Origin: an uncultured Methanobrevibacter sp.
GTDB taxonomy: Archaea > Methanobacteriota > Methanobacteria > Methanobacteriales > Methanobacteriaceae
Length of the DNA: 64,000 nt
Direction of reading: 5' to 3'
NCBI RefSeq assembly: GCF_947170395.1
Contig: NZ_CAMVTE010000003.1
Location: forward strand, 1-64,000
In this document: positions 10,220 through 21,213 of the stretch, piece by piece
Layout: the number at the start of each line of letters is the position of its first letter
Position numbering within the stretch: the stretch's first letter is position 1
Program-made: the position numbers and the translations under genes
The notes under the pieces: model-generated
The model's input: only the letters and a program-made list of their open reading frames with translations
Database searches by the model: none
Told to the model about the DNA's origin: nothing

Positions 10220-10328
10220 AATTTTATTGTTAAAATATAATTTAACACAGTTAAATATAAGATTTATGTAATTAGTTATATATTAGTTAATGATTAATAT
10301 ATTATTAATTCAAGGAGGTTAAAAATAT

Positions 10329-10694
10329 ATGGAAACTGATAATGCAATCATAATAATATTATTAATTCTTATTGTATTAGCATTAGGAGCATATTTAGTT
10401 ATAAGTGGAACCGGATTAACATTAGTGCATAATGATGATCCTGTTGTAAATAATACCACCTATACAAATCATACTTCAATAAACAATAGTTCAACAAATT
10501 CAACTCAAACCCACGATACCGGAGCCACTGCACCAACTTCATCCGAAAGTAGCAGCAGTTCAAGTTCCAGCGCATCTGTTTCCCAGAGCAGTTCTCAGAG
10601 CAGCCAATCCAGCGTTGACACTTCAAGCCAATCCCAAGGCGCACAACAAGCCGGACAGGCCGAAGGAACTTATGACCCAAGTGACTTTGATTAG
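10329..10694 (+). CDS. small single-pass membrane protein with Ser/Asn/Gln-rich tail
   Basis: An N-terminal membrane helix (AIIIILLILIVLALGAYLVISG, residues 6-27) is followed by a low-complexity tail. The tail has four N-x-T/S sites near residues 41-58 and then long Ser and Ser/Gln runs, ending TYDPSDFD. It starts behind a strong AAGGAGG site, so expression is credible. It is probably an exported, possibly glycosylated, cell-surface stalk. I recognise no family and assign no function. It ends two bases before the convergent DHPS-like gene. Confidence 0.65.
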   Translation: METDNAIIIILLILIVLALGAYLVISGTGLTLVHNDDPVVNNTTYTNHTSINNSSTNSTQTHDTGATAPTSSESSSSSSSSASVSQSSSQSSQSSVDTSSQSQGAQQAGQAEGTYDPSDFD

Positions 10695-10696
10695 AA

Positions 10697-12298
10697 CTAA
10701 TTTTTAAACTCATCAGGATTTTTGAACAAATCAAAATCCTGAACATATTCTTTACCTGTAATCATTGCAATTTCTGCTTTTTGTAGTTCGGAACCAAGAT
10801 AGGCGGCATGCTCCATTCTGGTTACCAACTCTTTTATTATTATTTCTTCATAAACTTCTTTTGCAGATTGCCCTACAATAACCAAATCCGCTTTATTTTT
10901 CTTGAAATGAGTTGCAATAATCCTACTGTCTTTTACAGTAGTTCCATAATCAACACTTATCTTAAAACTACCTGCCTTATCCCTTATGAACTTCAAAGGT
11001 TTTTGAAGCCTTGTTTCCTCAACACCATCCGTTTCATTTAAAATAATATCATTCCGTTTGTGCTTATCTTTAAATGCAACTAAATTTATTCCCAAATCTT
11101 TCGGAATTGATTTTCTGTGTTTTGCTAAAAACATCATTTTTGATGCTGTGGATAACTCATAAACACTGCCCCTTGTTTTACCACTTTCTTCAGGAGTAAA
11201 TAATATGCTGACTCCCAATTCCATACCAATTCCAGCTAAAAGCACATTAACACCACCAGAATCAGCATCCATCAATTCTGTTACATTTCCAACGCCAAAA
11301 AACATCGGTGCAGGATTAACTTTATGAAAATCATGGCATGCTATAATTGACTCGACTATGCTGGAACTGTTCACCGGATCCAAAATCAAATCTGCAACAT
11401 ATCTCAATCCTTCGGTATCCTTAATTAGCTGATGCATTGATTCGACTCTCTGAGCAGGAGTTTCCGGAGAAATTCCCTGGGAAAAATTTGTTGGAAGCAA
11501 AACTGCAGGAATGTCTTTTTCTTTTAGAATTTCCTGAACTTCACCATTGTTACCCAAATCCAAACTTAAAACAAAATCAATTCCATTTTCTGCTGCGACT
11601 TTAATTTCCTTGGCATTTAACGTGTCTATGCTTAATGGCCTATCTCCAACAATAGGCCTCAATGTTTCGATTAACTCGGGAATTTTATCTGAAAAATCTT
11701 CACCTGCAGCCATACCTATATCAATCATGTCTGCTCCGGAGTCAACAAAATATTGGCATTTGTTAATCAGAGCTTCCTTTGATAAGAATGGTGCATTGGC
11801 AATTTCAGAAAGAACTCTCATTGGAAAATCTTCACCTACCGGGAGATTTCTTATTAGGATGTTATTAGGTTTTTTAAGAAGTTCTTTGATATGTTCTTCA
11901 TCGTTTTCAAACTCTTCAATAAACTTGAATGCTTCTTTTCTTTTTTCTTCTTCAATCAATTTATCTGCAGGCTTGTCTTCCGACAGGGTTATGTCTTCTA
12001 TTAAATTCAAAACCATTGCAAGGTCAGCACCGTCAGTGGATCCCTTGAATGTAGGAATTCCCAATTCTTTTGTGATTTCCCTTGTGCCTTTTTTAATTAA
12101 ACCCGGAACCAAAATCAAATCGATTTCATCCAGTTTATCTTGAAAATGAGTTTTCACTTCTTTTATAATTTGTCTAGGAGTTAAAAATGCGGCAACCTGT
12201 GTTTCTGCAACATGTACAATAATGTTTTCTTTGGAATCTGCAACCACATCCTTTATTAAAGGATAAGCCAAGTTACCGGTAATAATCAAAACATTCAT
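10697..12298 (-). CDS. dihydropteroate-synthase-like protein (TIGR00284 / DUF6513)
   Basis: An archaeal N-terminal domain ([21 protein letters not shown]6513 type) is followed by a pterin-binding TIM-barrel region ([28 protein letters not shown]) and a C-terminal extension. The family is widespread in methanogens. Its relation to methanopterin synthesis is suspected, but it is not canonical folate DHPS, since methanogens use a ribofuranosyl-aminobenzene route. The track starts at a TTG; I take the ATG at 12298 because MNVLIITG begins the first beta strand. It stands alone and is divergent from the por operon. Confidence 0.7.
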   Translation of the reverse strand: MNVLIITGNLAYPLIKDVVADSKENIIVHVAETQVAAFLTPRQIIKEVKTHFQDKLDEIDLILVPGLIKKGTREITKELGIPTFKGSTDGADLAMVLNLIEDITLSEDKPADKLIEEEKRKEAFKFIEEFENDEEHIKELLKKPNNILIRNLPVGEDFPMRVLSEIANAPFLSKEALINKCQYFVDSGADMIDIGMAAGEDFSDKIPELIETLRPIVGDRPLSIDTLNAKEIKVAAENGIDFVLSLDLGNNGEVQEILKEKDIPAVLLPTNFSQGISPETPAQRVESMHQLIKDTEGLRYVADLILDPVNSSSIVESIIACHDFHKVNPAPMFFGVGNVTELMDADSGGVNVLLAGIGMELGVSILFTPEESGKTRGSVYELSTASKMMFLAKHRKSIPKDLGINLVAFKDKHKRNDIILNETDGVEETRLQKPLKFIRDKAGSFKISVDYGTTVKDSRIIATHFKKNKADLVIVGQSAKEVYEEIIIKELVTRMEHAAYLGSELQKAEIAMITGKEYVQDFDLFKNPDEFKN

Positions 12299-12509
12299 AA
12301 TAACCATCAATTAAAGTCAATATATTAATTATTATATGAATTAATTAATATTTAATCTTTTTAGAAAAATTTGATTAAAAAAACATCTATTAAATCTTAT
12401 TAATTGTTATTAATTAATCTGAATGCTCCGTTGAAAAAATAAACAAAAAACAATCAACTTAAACAAAATAATTTAAACAAATTTCTCAAATAATTAAAAT
12501 TTAACATAA

Positions 12510-12520
12510 GATTTATATAT
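12510..12520 (+). promoter_or_regulatory. TATA promoter of the por operon
   Basis: ATTTATATAT lies about 50 bp upstream of the porC start. This places initiation near 12540 and gives a short leader that carries the GGAGG site. It is the only good TATA element in the divergent spacer in this direction. Confidence 0.6.
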
Positions 12521-12569
12521 TTTGTAATTTATAATGATTATACATGATAAATATATGGAGGAAAAATTA

Positions 12570-13091
12570 ATGATTGAAATTCGTTTTCATGGAAGAGGCG
12601 GACAAGGTGCTGTAACTGCTGCTGAAATTTTAGCAAAAGCAGCATTCAAAGACGGCAACTATTCCCAAGCTTTTCCATTCTTTGGAGTTGAACGTAGAGG
12701 AGCTCCAGTTATGGCTTTCACAAGAATTGATGACAAGCCAATTGATTTAAGATATCAAGTCTATAATCCAGATTATGTACTTGTTTTAGATGATGGGTTA
12801 TTAAATGTAGTAGATGTATTTGCAGGTATTAAAGACAATACTGAAGTAACAATAAACACCCAAAGCTTTGAAGGCAGTGGAGAACATGAAGTCTACAGTA
12901 TTGACGCAACCGGAATTGCATTAGACATGTTAGGACGTAACATTGTTAATACTATTATTTTAGGATATTTCGCTAAGAAAACCCAAGCCGTGACAATCGA
13001 TTCACTTCTTGAAGTGATTAAAGAAACATTCCCAGGCAAAGTAGGAGAACTAAACGTCGAAGCTACTAAAAAAGCTTACGAAATGGGATGA
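12570..13091 (+). CDS. porC: pyruvate:ferredoxin oxidoreductase gamma subunit
   Basis: The gamma subunit of the archaeal four-subunit enzyme ([18 protein letters not shown] at the N-terminus, [14 protein letters not shown]) takes part in CoA-dependent oxidation of pyruvate, or its reductive synthesis from acetyl-CoA and CO2. In methanogens the direction is biosynthetic. The ORF track starts 12 codons early; the true ATG is 12570, set by GGAGG seven bases upstream and by the family start [13 protein letters not shown]. It is first in porCDABEF. Confidence 0.92.
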
Positions 13092-13102
13092 GGGTGATTA
13101 TA

Positions 13103-13345
13103 ATGGTAAGTATAGGATGTGTAATTAAAAACCCAGGCAATAGTAGAAATAACAAAACTGGAAGCTGGAGAACATTCAAACCTATCCTAGATAAGGAAAA
13201 ATGTATTGATTGTGACAACTGTATTCTGTTTTGTCCAGATGCCAGTGTAAACAAACAACACGATATTGATTACGATTACTGTAAAGGATGCGGAATTTGT
13301 GCATACGAATGTCCTTCCGATGCAATCGAAATGGTAAAAGAATAG
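13103..13345 (+). CDS. porD: pyruvate:ferredoxin oxidoreductase delta subunit (2[4Fe-4S] ferredoxin-like)
   Basis: Two CxxCxxCxxxCP motifs ([12 protein letters not shown] and [12 protein letters not shown]) bind the two [4Fe-4S] clusters that pass electrons from the TPP site to ferredoxin. I take the ATG at 13103 ([14 protein letters not shown]), with GGGTGAT just upstream, rather than the track start five codons earlier. It is 80 residues long, as usual, and lies between porC and porA. Confidence 0.92.
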   Translation: MVSIGCVIKNPGNSRNNKTGSWRTFKPILDKEKCIDCDNCILFCPDASVNKQHDIDYDYCKGCGICAYECPSDAIEMVKE

Positions 13346-13358
13346 AGAGAGTGATGAA

Positions 13359-14504
13359 ATGGTAAAAGAAGTAATGACCTCAAACAAAGCAGTTGCAGAA
13401 GCTGTAAGATTAGCTAAACCACAAGTTATTCCTGTTTATCCAATTACTCCACAGACTACAATCTCTGAATACTTAGCACAGTATGTTGCTGATGAAAAAA
13501 TTGATGCTAAATATGTTAAAGTAGAATCCGAACACAGTGCAATAAGTGCTGCTGTCGGAGCCAGTGGCGCTGGAGTAAGAGTATTTACAGCAACATCTTC
13601 ACAAGGATTAATGTTAATGCACGAAATTTTATTTGCAGCAGCAGGTATGAGAACCCCATTCGTATTGGCTGATGCAAACAGAGCAATTTCTGCACCATTA
13701 AATATTTGGAACGATCAACAAGACTCAATCGCACAAAGAGATGCTGGATGGTTACAGATTTATGTTGAAAATGCTCAGGAAGCATTGGATACCACATTAA
13801 TGGCTTATAAAATTTCAGAAAATCCAAATGTTTTACTTCCATCAATGGTCTGTTTAGATGGATTTATTTTAACTCACACCGTTGAACCTGTGGAAATTCC
13901 AGATCAAGAAAGTGTAGACAAGTTCTTACCTCCATATGTACCAGAACACGCCTACCTTGATCCGAAAGAACCTATGTCAATCGGTAACTTCGCTGATCCG
14001 GATTACTATACTGAAGCAAGATATGCAATGGAAGTTGCAATGAACAATTCCATTGACGTCATCCAAAAAACCTGCGATGAATTTGCAGAAATATTCGGAA
14101 GACAATATGGTCTTGTGGATGCATACAAAACAGAAGATGCTGAAATAATATTCGTTGCAATGGGATCACTTTGCAGTACAATCAGAGTTATTGTAGACCA
14201 GCTAAGAGAAAAAGGTGAAAAAGTAGGTTTACTTAAAATCAGAGCTTACAGGCCTTTCCCTGTAGAAGCAATTAAGGAAGCTGTTGCAAATTGTGATAAA
14301 ATAGCTGTAATCGATAAAAACTTCTCATTCGGAATTGGCGGAGCGCTTTATTCAGACATGAAAGTTAAAATCGATAAGGAAATCTATGGATTTATTGCAG
14401 GTTTAGGTGGAAGAGACATCACACCGGAATATATCCTGGAAGCTTACGAAAAAACCAAAGTGCCAGAAAAAGATGTCACATGGATTGGACTTAAGGAGGA
14501 ATAG
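13359..14504 (+). CDS. porA: pyruvate:ferredoxin oxidoreductase alpha subunit
   Basis: The alpha subunit carries the pyrimidine-binding domain of the TPP enzyme ([16 protein letters not shown] near residue 27, [15 protein letters not shown]) and a C-terminal transketolase-like domain ([19 protein letters not shown]). Length is typical. It follows porD by 13 bp and precedes porB by 2 bp. A GAGAGTGATGA ribosome-binding site precedes the ATG. Confidence 0.93.
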   Translation: MVKEVMTSNKAVAEAVRLAKPQVIPVYPITPQTTISEYLAQYVADEKIDAKYVKVESEHSAISAAVGASGAGVRVFTATSSQGLMLMHEILFAAAGMRTPFVLADANRAISAPLNIWNDQQDSIAQRDAGWLQIYVENAQEALDTTLMAYKISENPNVLLPSMVCLDGFILTHTVEPVEIPDQESVDKFLPPYVPEHAYLDPKEPMSIGNFADPDYYTEARYAMEVAMNNSIDVIQKTCDEFAEIFGRQYGLVDAYKTEDAEIIFVAMGSLCSTIRVIVDQLREKGEKVGLLKIRAYRPFPVEAIKEAVANCDKIAVIDKNFSFGIGGALYSDMKVKIDKEIYGFIAGLGGRDITPEYILEAYEKTKVPEKDVTWIGLKEE

Positions 14505-14506
14505 AT

Positions 14507-15376
14507 ATGGTAGATATACCTGATAAAGATTTATTAGCACCGGGACACAGAGGCTGTGCTGGTTGTGGAGCATCCATTGCTGTAAAATTAGCTCTTAATG
14601 CTTTAGGCGAAAACACTGTAGCTATTTCTGCTACCGGTTGTCTTGAAGTTATGACCACCCCATACCCAGAATCTTCATGGGAAGTCCCATTTATACACGT
14701 TGCATTTGAAAACTCAGGAGCAGTAGCATCCGGTGTTGAAAGTGCATTAAGAATTCAAGGAAAAGACGATGTTAATGTTGTCGCATTCGGTGGTGACGGA
14801 GGTACTGTAGATATCGGTTTACAATCATTATCCGGAGCTATGGAAAGAGGACACAACATGCTTTACATCTGTTACGATAACGAAGCTTACATGAACACAG
14901 GTATCCAAAGAAGTGGAGCAACACCATATGGTGCAAGTACAACCACTTCACCGCAAGGTAGTGCAAGTTTTGGAGAAGACAAACCTAAGAAAAACATGCC
15001 TATGATTATGGCAGCCCACGGAATTCCATATGTGGCTACAGCATCAATCGCATATCCTGAAGATTATGTCAACAAAGTGAAAAAGGCAGCTTCAATCAAA
15101 GGACCTGCATACATTCACTTGCAACAACCATGTACTACAGGTTGGGGATATCCTTCCGAAAGAACTATCGAAATGGGCAGATTAGCTGTTGAAACTGGAT
15201 CTTGGATTTTGTATGAAATCGAAAATGGTGAATTTGAAATTACATACAGGCCTGAAGAAAGAAAACCTGTAAAAGAATACTTGGCACCACAAAAAAGATT
15301 CAGACACCTAGACGAAGAGCACATTGAAAAAATCCAAAAATATGTTGATGCAGAGTGTAAAGAACTAGGTTTATAG
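14507..15376 (+). CDS. porB: pyruvate:ferredoxin oxidoreductase beta subunit
   Basis: The beta subunit binds TPP diphosphate and Mg through [11 protein letters not shown] with the downstream Asn of [11 protein letters not shown]. It carries the proximal [4Fe-4S] cluster using cysteines in GCAGCG, ATGCLEV and QQPCTTGW, and all four are present. Length is 289 residues. It lies two bases after porA with an AAGGAGGAA site overlapping the porA end, which indicates tight coupling. Confidence 0.93.
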   Translation: MVDIPDKDLLAPGHRGCAGCGASIAVKLALNALGENTVAISATGCLEVMTTPYPESSWEVPFIHVAFENSGAVASGVESALRIQGKDDVNVVAFGGDGGTVDIGLQSLSGAMERGHNMLYICYDNEAYMNTGIQRSGATPYGASTTTSPQGSASFGEDKPKKNMPMIMAAHGIPYVATASIAYPEDYVNKVKKAASIKGPAYIHLQQPCTTGWGYPSERTIEMGRLAVETGSWILYEIENGEFEITYRPEERKPVKEYLAPQKRFRHLDEEHIEKIQKYVDAECKELGL

Positions 15377-15386
15377 GAGGAGAACA

Positions 15387-15887
15387 ATGGAAAGTATTCT
15401 TGTAAACAGCAATTTATGTGACGGATGTCTTAACTGTGAAAACATGTGTGCATCAGTCCATAGTGCTAGTAGGATAAAAATAATAGAACATGATTCTTCC
15501 TTTTATGCCATTGTATGTCAACACTGTGAAAGCGCACCATGTATAAAAATCTGTCCGACTGACGCTATTACCGACGAAGGTGTCGATAAAGAAAAATGTA
15601 TCGGTTGCGGATTGTGTGTAATGGTATGTCCATTCGGTGCAATGACTTTCCAGTCAAAAATTGCTGAAAAATGTGATCTTTGTGCTGACAGAGAAGAAGG
15701 TCCTGCTTGTATAAAAGCATGTACCAAAAGAGCCATCAGCGTTGCCGACCCTGAAAAGGTCCGCGCTAAAAATCAGGAAAAATATCTTGCCAAAATGGCG
15801 GGATTATACGAACCTAGTGGTGGCAAAGGTGGATTTGTTCATGTCATTACAGGTCAAGCAAGAGCAAGACTCGTTTTAGACGAATAA
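15387..15887 (+). CDS. porE: polyferredoxin-like protein PorE
   Basis: The order of cysteines (CDGCLNCENMC, CQHCESAPCIKICP, CIGCGLCVMVCP, CDLCADREEGPACIKAC) is that of a DMSO-reductase-B-like ferredoxin carrying about four [4Fe-4S] clusters. In Methanothermobacter, porE follows porB and is thought to be an accessory electron-transfer subunit. AGGAGGAG precedes the ATG. The short, basic C-terminal tail has no cysteines. Confidence 0.85.
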   Translation: MESILVNSNLCDGCLNCENMCASVHSASRIKIIEHDSSFYAIVCQHCESAPCIKICPTDAITDEGVDKEKCIGCGLCVMVCPFGAMTFQSKIAEKCDLCADREEGPACIKACTKRAISVADPEKVRAKNQEKYLAKMAGLYEPSGGKGGFVHVITGQARARLVLDE

Positions 15888-15898
15888 AAAAAAGAATT

Positions 15899-16141
15899 AT
15901 GTATAATATTAAAGGAAGTTGTACTGACTGTACAACCTGTGGAAGCTGTCAACAAACACCAGATGTTGACACTCCTATTTTATTTTGTATGCACTGCCAA
16001 CCATCAGATGCCCCATGCATAAAAGTTTGCGGGGAAAATGCTATTTTTGTATTGGGCGGTGCAGTCACACTAGATTATGAAAAATGCACTAAATGTAGGG
16101 AATGTGTAGAAGTCTGCCCAATTGAAATAATCAAAATTTAA
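15899..16141 (+). CDS. porF: small ferredoxin-like protein PorF
   Basis: This 80-residue protein has cysteine sets CTDCTTCGSC, CMHCQPSDAPCIKVC and CTKCRECVEVCP, enough for two to three Fe-S clusters. It is the last gene of the por operon, 11 bp after porE, and matches porF of other Methanobacteriales in position and size. It is probably an electron carrier between the oxidoreductase and its partners; the exact partner is unknown. Confidence 0.82.
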   Translation: MYNIKGSCTDCTTCGSCQQTPDVDTPILFCMHCQPSDAPCIKVCGENAIFVLGGAVTLDYEKCTKCRECVEVCPIEIIKI

Positions 16142-16196
16142 ATATGAATAAAACCATATAAATATATTAAATATGTGAATAAAATGGGATGTTTAG

Positions 16197-18062
16197 ATGA
16201 GAGTTGAAAAAGAATATAGGCATTTGGAAGGTATTGATGAAGTTCGAATTTTTAATGCTGCAAAAAAAGATTTCTACAAACCAACTCCAAAAGAGTTTGA
16301 TCTAGAAGACATTACAGTACAAAATCTCATAAACAATATCCCTGTCGAAATTCATACATTGATTCCATATGAGGACGGGAAAGATTTTATTATTAACGGC
16401 ATAGGCAATTTTACCCTTGAAAGATATGGTAAAACTCAAGAAGACGCGAAAGGCAGATTGTTAAGCAAACTTTCCCCATTATACTTTAACATATTATATG
16501 ATTATTTATTTGATGTCTATACAAGCCACAACACCAAAAATATAAGATTTGTTTATTATAACAACAACAAAGTAACAAAAGTAAATACTACAAAAATAAT
16601 TTATGATGCGAAAAGAATATTTATAACTGTCCATAATGTTGATGCAACAGTGAGTAAACGTATCGATGCAAATCATAGGACTTTTGATGAAGATAAAACT
16701 AATGTAATGGAAAGTTTTTCTCAAACCGGAAGTTATTACACAGTAAATGGAAAATATACCTGGTCACAAGGAATATATAATATCATCAACCGTGCAAAAG
16801 AAGAAGCCGATGAATACTACAATATCGTTTTTGATTTGGTGATACCGGAAGATAAACATATAGTCGATAAAATTTTCAATATTACCAACAACGAAACTGC
16901 AGAATGCGAAGAGGTTATTCGTATTCAAACTATGAATGGTGTTTTAAAAGTAATAGAAGTAAATATATATTCTTATTTTGATGAAAGCGGAATCATTATT
17001 CGTCAAGGATTAATAAATGACATTACAAAGTACTCCGATGATGATACTACCAAACCGGTTGATTTTTTATTGAAAGGGTTTAAAAACAGTAAAAAAATTG
17101 CTTTGTTAATTGAACCCCTAAACAGAAGACAATATGAATACTCCAAAGGATTTTATGATATACTTGAAACAGACCGCGAAACATATTATAATTCCCCAGG
17201 CATTATAACCAATATTGTTGAAAAAGACTCCTCTAAAATACTTAAAGATTTAATCGACAGAAAATCAACAAAAATCGATGAAACATTTACATATGCAGTC
17301 AATGGAAATCCGCATAATAAAAAAATTCTCAACTTGTACATTGAAAGCTTTGAATATAATAAAAGAAGACACAGTCTTGGATTTTTAACAGACCTTACCG
17401 ATGATATGAAAAAACAAGATGAATTGGTTGAGTCAAATGAGCAAAAACTGATTTTAATTAAAGAAATACACCACAGAGTTAAAAACAATTTGCAAGTCCT
17501 TAACAGCTTTTTAAATCTTGAAAAGAAAGCTTATAAAAATAATCCTGAGTTAATTATTGAACATATGCAAACACGCTTAAGTTCACTTGCATTGCTTCAT
17601 GAAAAAACATACAGAGCCAGGGATTTCAAAAATATTAATCTAAGTGAATATCTGATTGACCATGACAGGCAAACAAAAAATCTGGTTGATTTGCCTGTGG
17701 AAGTCGAGTTTGAAACATACGTGGATAAGGATTTAAATTTAAGTGTGGAAGTTATGACCCCATTACTTTTAATTATAGATGAATTAACCATGAATGCCGT
17801 CAAACATGCATTCCCAGACAAGACAGCACCAAATAAAAAAATAACTAAAGAAATAAAGAAATTAGATAATAATACTGCTCAGTTAATAGTTAAAGACAAT
17901 GGTGTTGGAATTAAAGATACTTCAAAAATTACTAAAAATCTGGGATGTGAAATAATTAAAAGCCTAAGCAGGCAGTTAGGCGGAAACATCAGCTTAATTG
18001 AAACTGATAATGGAACCGCTTATAAACTAATTTTCCCAATTGAAATGGTACACACAATATAA
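16197..18062 (+). CDS. PAS-type sensor histidine kinase (HisKA_2 / HWE-like)
   Basis: The first 400 residues look like two or three PAS-like sensor domains without membrane helices, so sensing should be cytoplasmic. The phospho-acceptor motif KEIHHRVKNNLQVLNSFLNLE (about residue 423) is of the HisKA_2 type. The ATP-binding domain has the N box (IDELTMNAVKHAFP) and G1 box (VKDNGVGIKD). No response regulator is adjacent, which is common for methanogen kinases. A TATA-like CATATAAATATAT lies about 35 bp upstream, giving a very short leader. Confidence 0.8.
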   Translation: MRVEKEYRHLEGIDEVRIFNAAKKDFYKPTPKEFDLEDITVQNLINNIPVEIHTLIPYEDGKDFIINGIGNFTLERYGKTQEDAKGRLLSKLSPLYFNILYDYLFDVYTSHNTKNIRFVYYNNNKVTKVNTTKIIYDAKRIFITVHNVDATVSKRIDANHRTFDEDKTNVMESFSQTGSYYTVNGKYTWSQGIYNIINRAKEEADEYYNIVFDLVIPEDKHIVDKIFNITNNETAECEEVIRIQTMNGVLKVIEVNIYSYFDESGIIIRQGLINDITKYSDDDTTKPVDFLLKGFKNSKKIALLIEPLNRRQYEYSKGFYDILETDRETYYNSPGIITNIVEKDSSKILKDLIDRKSTKIDETFTYAVNGNPHNKKILNLYIESFEYNKRRHSLGFLTDLTDDMKKQDELVESNEQKLILIKEIHHRVKNNLQVLNSFLNLEKKAYKNNPELIIEHMQTRLSSLALLHEKTYRARDFKNINLSEYLIDHDRQTKNLVDLPVEVEFETYVDKDLNLSVEVMTPLLLIIDELTMNAVKHAFPDKTAPNKKITKEIKKLDNNTAQLIVKDNGVGIKDTSKITKNLGCEIIKSLSRQLGGNISLIETDNGTAYKLIFPIEMVHTI

Positions 18063-18145
18063 TCAGCCCAGACTTTAACATTTAATCAAAATTTAAATAT
18101 TTTGAAATCAAAAATAAAATTAATTAAATTTTAAAGGGTTTTATT

Positions 18146-18988
18146 TTGATTACTAAAGATGTTATTAAAGATAGTGTTTATGAACTTTACAAACAGGCGG
18201 CTATCGTTTTAGGCAGTGACGTAAGAAACGCGCTTGAAGATGCATTAAAAATAGAAGAACATGACCTTGCAAGACTAAATCTTGAAGCTATTTTAAAAAA
18301 TATTGAACTTGCAGAAGAAAAAGGCATTCCGATGTGTCAGGATACCGGTCTGCCAGTAGTTTTTGTTAAATTAGGGAATGTCGAAGTTGAAGATCTGCGC
18401 GGTGGAATCGAAGAAGGAATTAAAAAAGCTACAAAAGAAATTCCAATAAGACCAAATATTGTAGATCCAATAACCAGGGAAAATACAAACATTAACATTG
18501 GAGATTACATTCCACCAATCGACATTGAGCTAATTGATGAAGATTATATCGAAATAACAATATTACCAAAAGGATTCGGTTCTGAAAACAACAATGCTTT
18601 AAAAATGGCTTTGCCTGCTGAAGGAATCGAAGGAATAAAAGAGTTTGTTGTCGAATCCGTTCTTAAAGCCAAAGGCAAACCATGTCCTCCAACAGTAATC
18701 GGCGTGGGAATTGGCGGAACATCAGACCTATGTCTAAAACTCGGTAAAAAAGCATTGCTTGGAAAAGTGGGTGAGAGAAACCCCGATCCGGAAATAGCTA
18801 AACTAGAAACAGAAATATTGGAAGAAATCAATGCCTCCGGAATCGGCCCTATGGGATTGGGCGGGAAAACCACCGCACTTGATGTGAAAATCCTAAAGGC
18901 ACATACACACACTGCAGGCCTTCCGATTGGCGTTTGTGTCCAATGCTGGGCTGACAGGCATGCCACAACAAAAATCTATGACAACTAA
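18146..18988 (+). CDS. class I fumarate hydratase, alpha (N-terminal) subunit
   Basis: This two-subunit, [4Fe-4S] class I enzyme hydrates fumarate to malate in the reductive partial TCA pathway. The three cluster cysteines are in [27 protein letters not shown] and [18 protein letters not shown] and [13 protein letters not shown] are family signatures. The start is a TTG at 18146 with AAGGG upstream; [19 protein letters not shown] is a normal family N-terminus. The beta subunit is not in this window. The 3' end overlaps the convergent PhoU-like gene by 4 bp. Confidence 0.88.
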   Translation: MITKDVIKDSVYELYKQAAIVLGSDVRNALEDALKIEEHDLARLNLEAILKNIELAEEKGIPMCQDTGLPVVFVKLGNVEVEDLRGGIEEGIKKATKEIPIRPNIVDPITRENTNINIGDYIPPIDIELIDEDYIEITILPKGFGSENNNALKMALPAEGIEGIKEFVVESVLKAKGKPCPPTVIGVGIGGTSDLCLKLGKKALLGKVGERNPDPEIAKLETEILEEINASGIGPMGLGGKTTALDVKILKAHTHTAGLPIGVCVQCWADRHATTKIYDN

Positions 18989-19875
18989 TATCTGAAAGTC
19001 CTTGGAGTTGTTGGTCTTGGAATATTGTCATGAAACTCAATGGCCACATCCATCATTTCAACAGAAATATCTCCAATTCTTTCAAATGCCTTGATTACCC
19101 TAAACAGATATATGAAATAGTTTGACCTTTCCTTTTCATCAAATGAAGTTTCAGCCATTTGGGTTGCAATCAAATTAATTGCCTTTGATTGAAGAATATG
19201 AATTGAATCTTCAAGCTCCATCAAATCATCCTTAAGTTCAGTCCTGTTTTCAATGAAAGCATTCATTGACAGACGAATCATGTTTTGAGCTGTTTTATAC
19301 ATCTTTTTTAATTTTTTTAAGACATTCTCATCAATCTCATAAACATCATTTATAACAAATTTTGCAATATGGCCACAATAATCCCCAATACGCTCCAAAT
19401 CATATGCCATTTCACTATAGAGCATTGATTTTGAAAATTCAGAATGCTTATTGATGCTTAAGATGGTTTCAACAGATGTCCTGATTTTTTCAACCATATT
19501 GTTTGTTGCAAAATCCATTTCCAAAGCCTTGTTTGCCTTGTCTTCGTCATATTCCAAAATGGCATCAAAGGAAGTTTCAAGCTGAGAGTGAACGTGCTTG
19601 GCCATATTGGCAAGCATGTCATTAACCAAAACATTGCCGGAACTGTTTCTAGACCGGGAGTAGTTACTGTCTAAAGACTCATTGAATTTTTCATAGCTTT
19701 TCAAATCAATCATGTATGCCCTTTTTACAGTACCGTCCTTAACCAGAGGCTGTAACAGTTGAGTTACATATCTGCGAGATATTCCTAATTTTTCTGCTAT
19801 TTCCTCCTGAGTGGAGGGGTTTTCGTACAAAATGAAATCCAATATGTCCTTTAATGTCTTGTCCTTTTTACTCAT
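18985..19875 (-). CDS. HTH-PhoU phosphate-responsive regulator
   Basis: An N-terminal winged-helix ([31 protein letters not shown]) is fused to a PhoU-type double helical bundle ([17 protein letters not shown] and [15 protein letters not shown] are the two metal-binding E/DxxxD repeats). This fusion is known in archaea and presumably lets a phosphate or metal signal act directly on transcription. It lies 8 bp downstream of a membrane protein gene and is probably co-transcribed with it. No pst genes are adjacent. Confidence 0.8.
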   Translation of the reverse strand: MSKKDKTLKDILDFILYENPSTQEEIAEKLGISRRYVTQLLQPLVKDGTVKRAYMIDLKSYEKFNESLDSNYSRSRNSSGNVLVNDMLANMAKHVHSQLETSFDAILEYDEDKANKALEMDFATNNMVEKIRTSVETILSINKHSEFSKSMLYSEMAYDLERIGDYCGHIAKFVINDVYEIDENVLKKLKKMYKTAQNMIRLSMNAFIENRTELKDDLMELEDSIHILQSKAINLIATQMAETSFDEKERSNYFIYLFRVIKAFERIGDISVEMMDVAIEFHDNIPRPTTPRTFRY

Positions 19876-19883
19876 TTTATCAA

Positions 19884-20762
19884 CTATTTCCTATATTCAT
19901 CCAAAAGATCATTGGATTCGAATTGGATATTTTGTGAAGATTCATTTATTTTGGCTGAACCGTTACCAACGTCAGACCTGAATTTTACGTTATGCTGTTC
20001 ATGATTATTTACACGTTGAGGATTTCTGTTGTTACTCTTGCGGACAACCCTCCTAGGCTTTTTAACCCTCATGGATTGTCTGAATCTGTCATAATTTCCA
20101 TCATCATTGTGACGATGAATTCTAGGATTTATTTCCTCATTTGATGACATCCTAACAACTTTCGGTTCAGTTTCATTCTTATTGGCTGACATTAAAATTC
20201 TAATTATGACGAATATCAATAATAACAATGCAATTATCGCTATCGGCAAATCAAAATTGGCAAATATCGTATCATATATGTTTGTAATTCTGTTTCCCAA
20301 ATCTACAAAACCTCTTGCCAAAAAGATTAATGCAACAAATACCAGTATTACCCCATGTTCCTTTTTTACGAAATCCGGTTTTAAAACCAAAGGATATGCA
20401 CTGATTACCAGCAAAGCCAATCCCAAAATCCTATATAAGTTATTGTTGGCCAAATCCTGAATTGAAAGGTAAACATTTACAAATGTGCCCGGCAAAAATC
20501 CTGATTCTGACAATAATGCAAAAATCAGCAATAATTGAATTAAAGCTATTACTGCCAACGGAAACACATATGCAATGTCCCACTCAAAATCGTGACTGAA
20601 TGTTGCTTCAGATACTGGCTTTTCCAATGCTTCAGAAAGCATATTATAAAGAACAGATGAAATAACTGAACCTATAATAGTACCTGCCACTCCTAAAACA
20701 GAGGTTAAAACTGCAACAAAAGCAGAGATGAATCCGACTAGTATTAGCTTTTTATAATTCAT
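19884..20762 (-). CDS. uncharacterised membrane protein with basic cytoplasmic tail
   Basis: About five membrane helices occupy residues 5-200 (first: LILVGFISAFVAVLTSVLGVAG). A 90-residue, Arg/Asn-rich, probably disordered tail follows (RVKKPRRVVRKSNNRNPQRVNNHE). AAGGTGAAAAA precedes the ATG. It is the promoter-proximal partner of the HTH-PhoU gene. I do not recognise a family; a role in sensing or membrane organisation would be a guess. Confidence 0.6.
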   Translation of the reverse strand: MNYKKLILVGFISAFVAVLTSVLGVAGTIIGSVISSVLYNMLSEALEKPVSEATFSHDFEWDIAYVFPLAVIALIQLLLIFALLSESGFLPGTFVNVYLSIQDLANNNLYRILGLALLVISAYPLVLKPDFVKKEHGVILVFVALIFLARGFVDLGNRITNIYDTIFANFDLPIAIIALLLLIFVIIRILMSANKNETEPKVVRMSSNEEINPRIHRHNDDGNYDRFRQSMRVKKPRRVVRKSNNRNPQRVNNHEQHNVKFRSDVGNGSAKINESSQNIQFESNDLLDEYRK

Positions 20763-20853
20763 TTTTTCACCTTCAAAAATAATTTTTTATTTTCTAATTA
20801 ATATTATATTTTCAAATATTTAAAATTAGCAGTTGTTAAAAAAAATAGTTAAG

Positions 20854-20926
20854 AGCTTTAGGGGGGATTCGAACCCCCGACTTCCACCTTACCAAGGTGG
20901 CGCTCTACCGGCTGAGCCACTAAAGC
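20854..20926 (-). tRNA. tRNA-Thr (anticodon GGT)
   Basis: The reverse complement folds into a full cloverleaf: acceptor GCTTTAG/CTAAAGC, D arm GCTC..GAGC, anticodon stem CCACC/GGTGG with loop TTGGTAA (anticodon GGT), T arm GGGGG-TTCGAAT-CCCCC. The discriminator is U, as usual for archaeal tRNA-Thr. There is no intron and no encoded CCA. Confidence 0.95.
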
Positions 20927-20966
20927 TAAAATAGAGATTATAAAAATTTGATAGATACATAAAAAG

Positions 20967-21049
<83 letters not shown>

Positions 21050-21074
21050 ATACAATAGTAATGTTTGATAACAT

Positions 21075-21088
21075 AATATATAAATGTT
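21075..21088 (-). promoter_or_regulatory. TATA promoter of the tRNA-Leu/tRNA-Thr unit
   Basis: On the reverse strand, ACATTTATATATT lies about 27 bp upstream of the mature 5' end of tRNA-Leu, the expected archaeal distance. The same ACATTTATATA form recurs at other strong promoters in the window, such as the two small-RNA candidates. Confidence 0.65.
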
Positions 21089-21213
21089 ACCCTTTTTCAA
21101 ATATTTTTCGCAAATATGAAAAAACTATATTGTAATATTATTTAACAAACTATATAAATATTTAAGGTTATAAATAATCATATTCTATAAATTGATTTTT
21201 AATGGTGAATTAA

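Noticed and set aside
11547-12143. 198-aa + strand ORF
   Set aside because: It is the antisense shadow of the DHPS-like gene, with low-complexity Ser/Ile composition.
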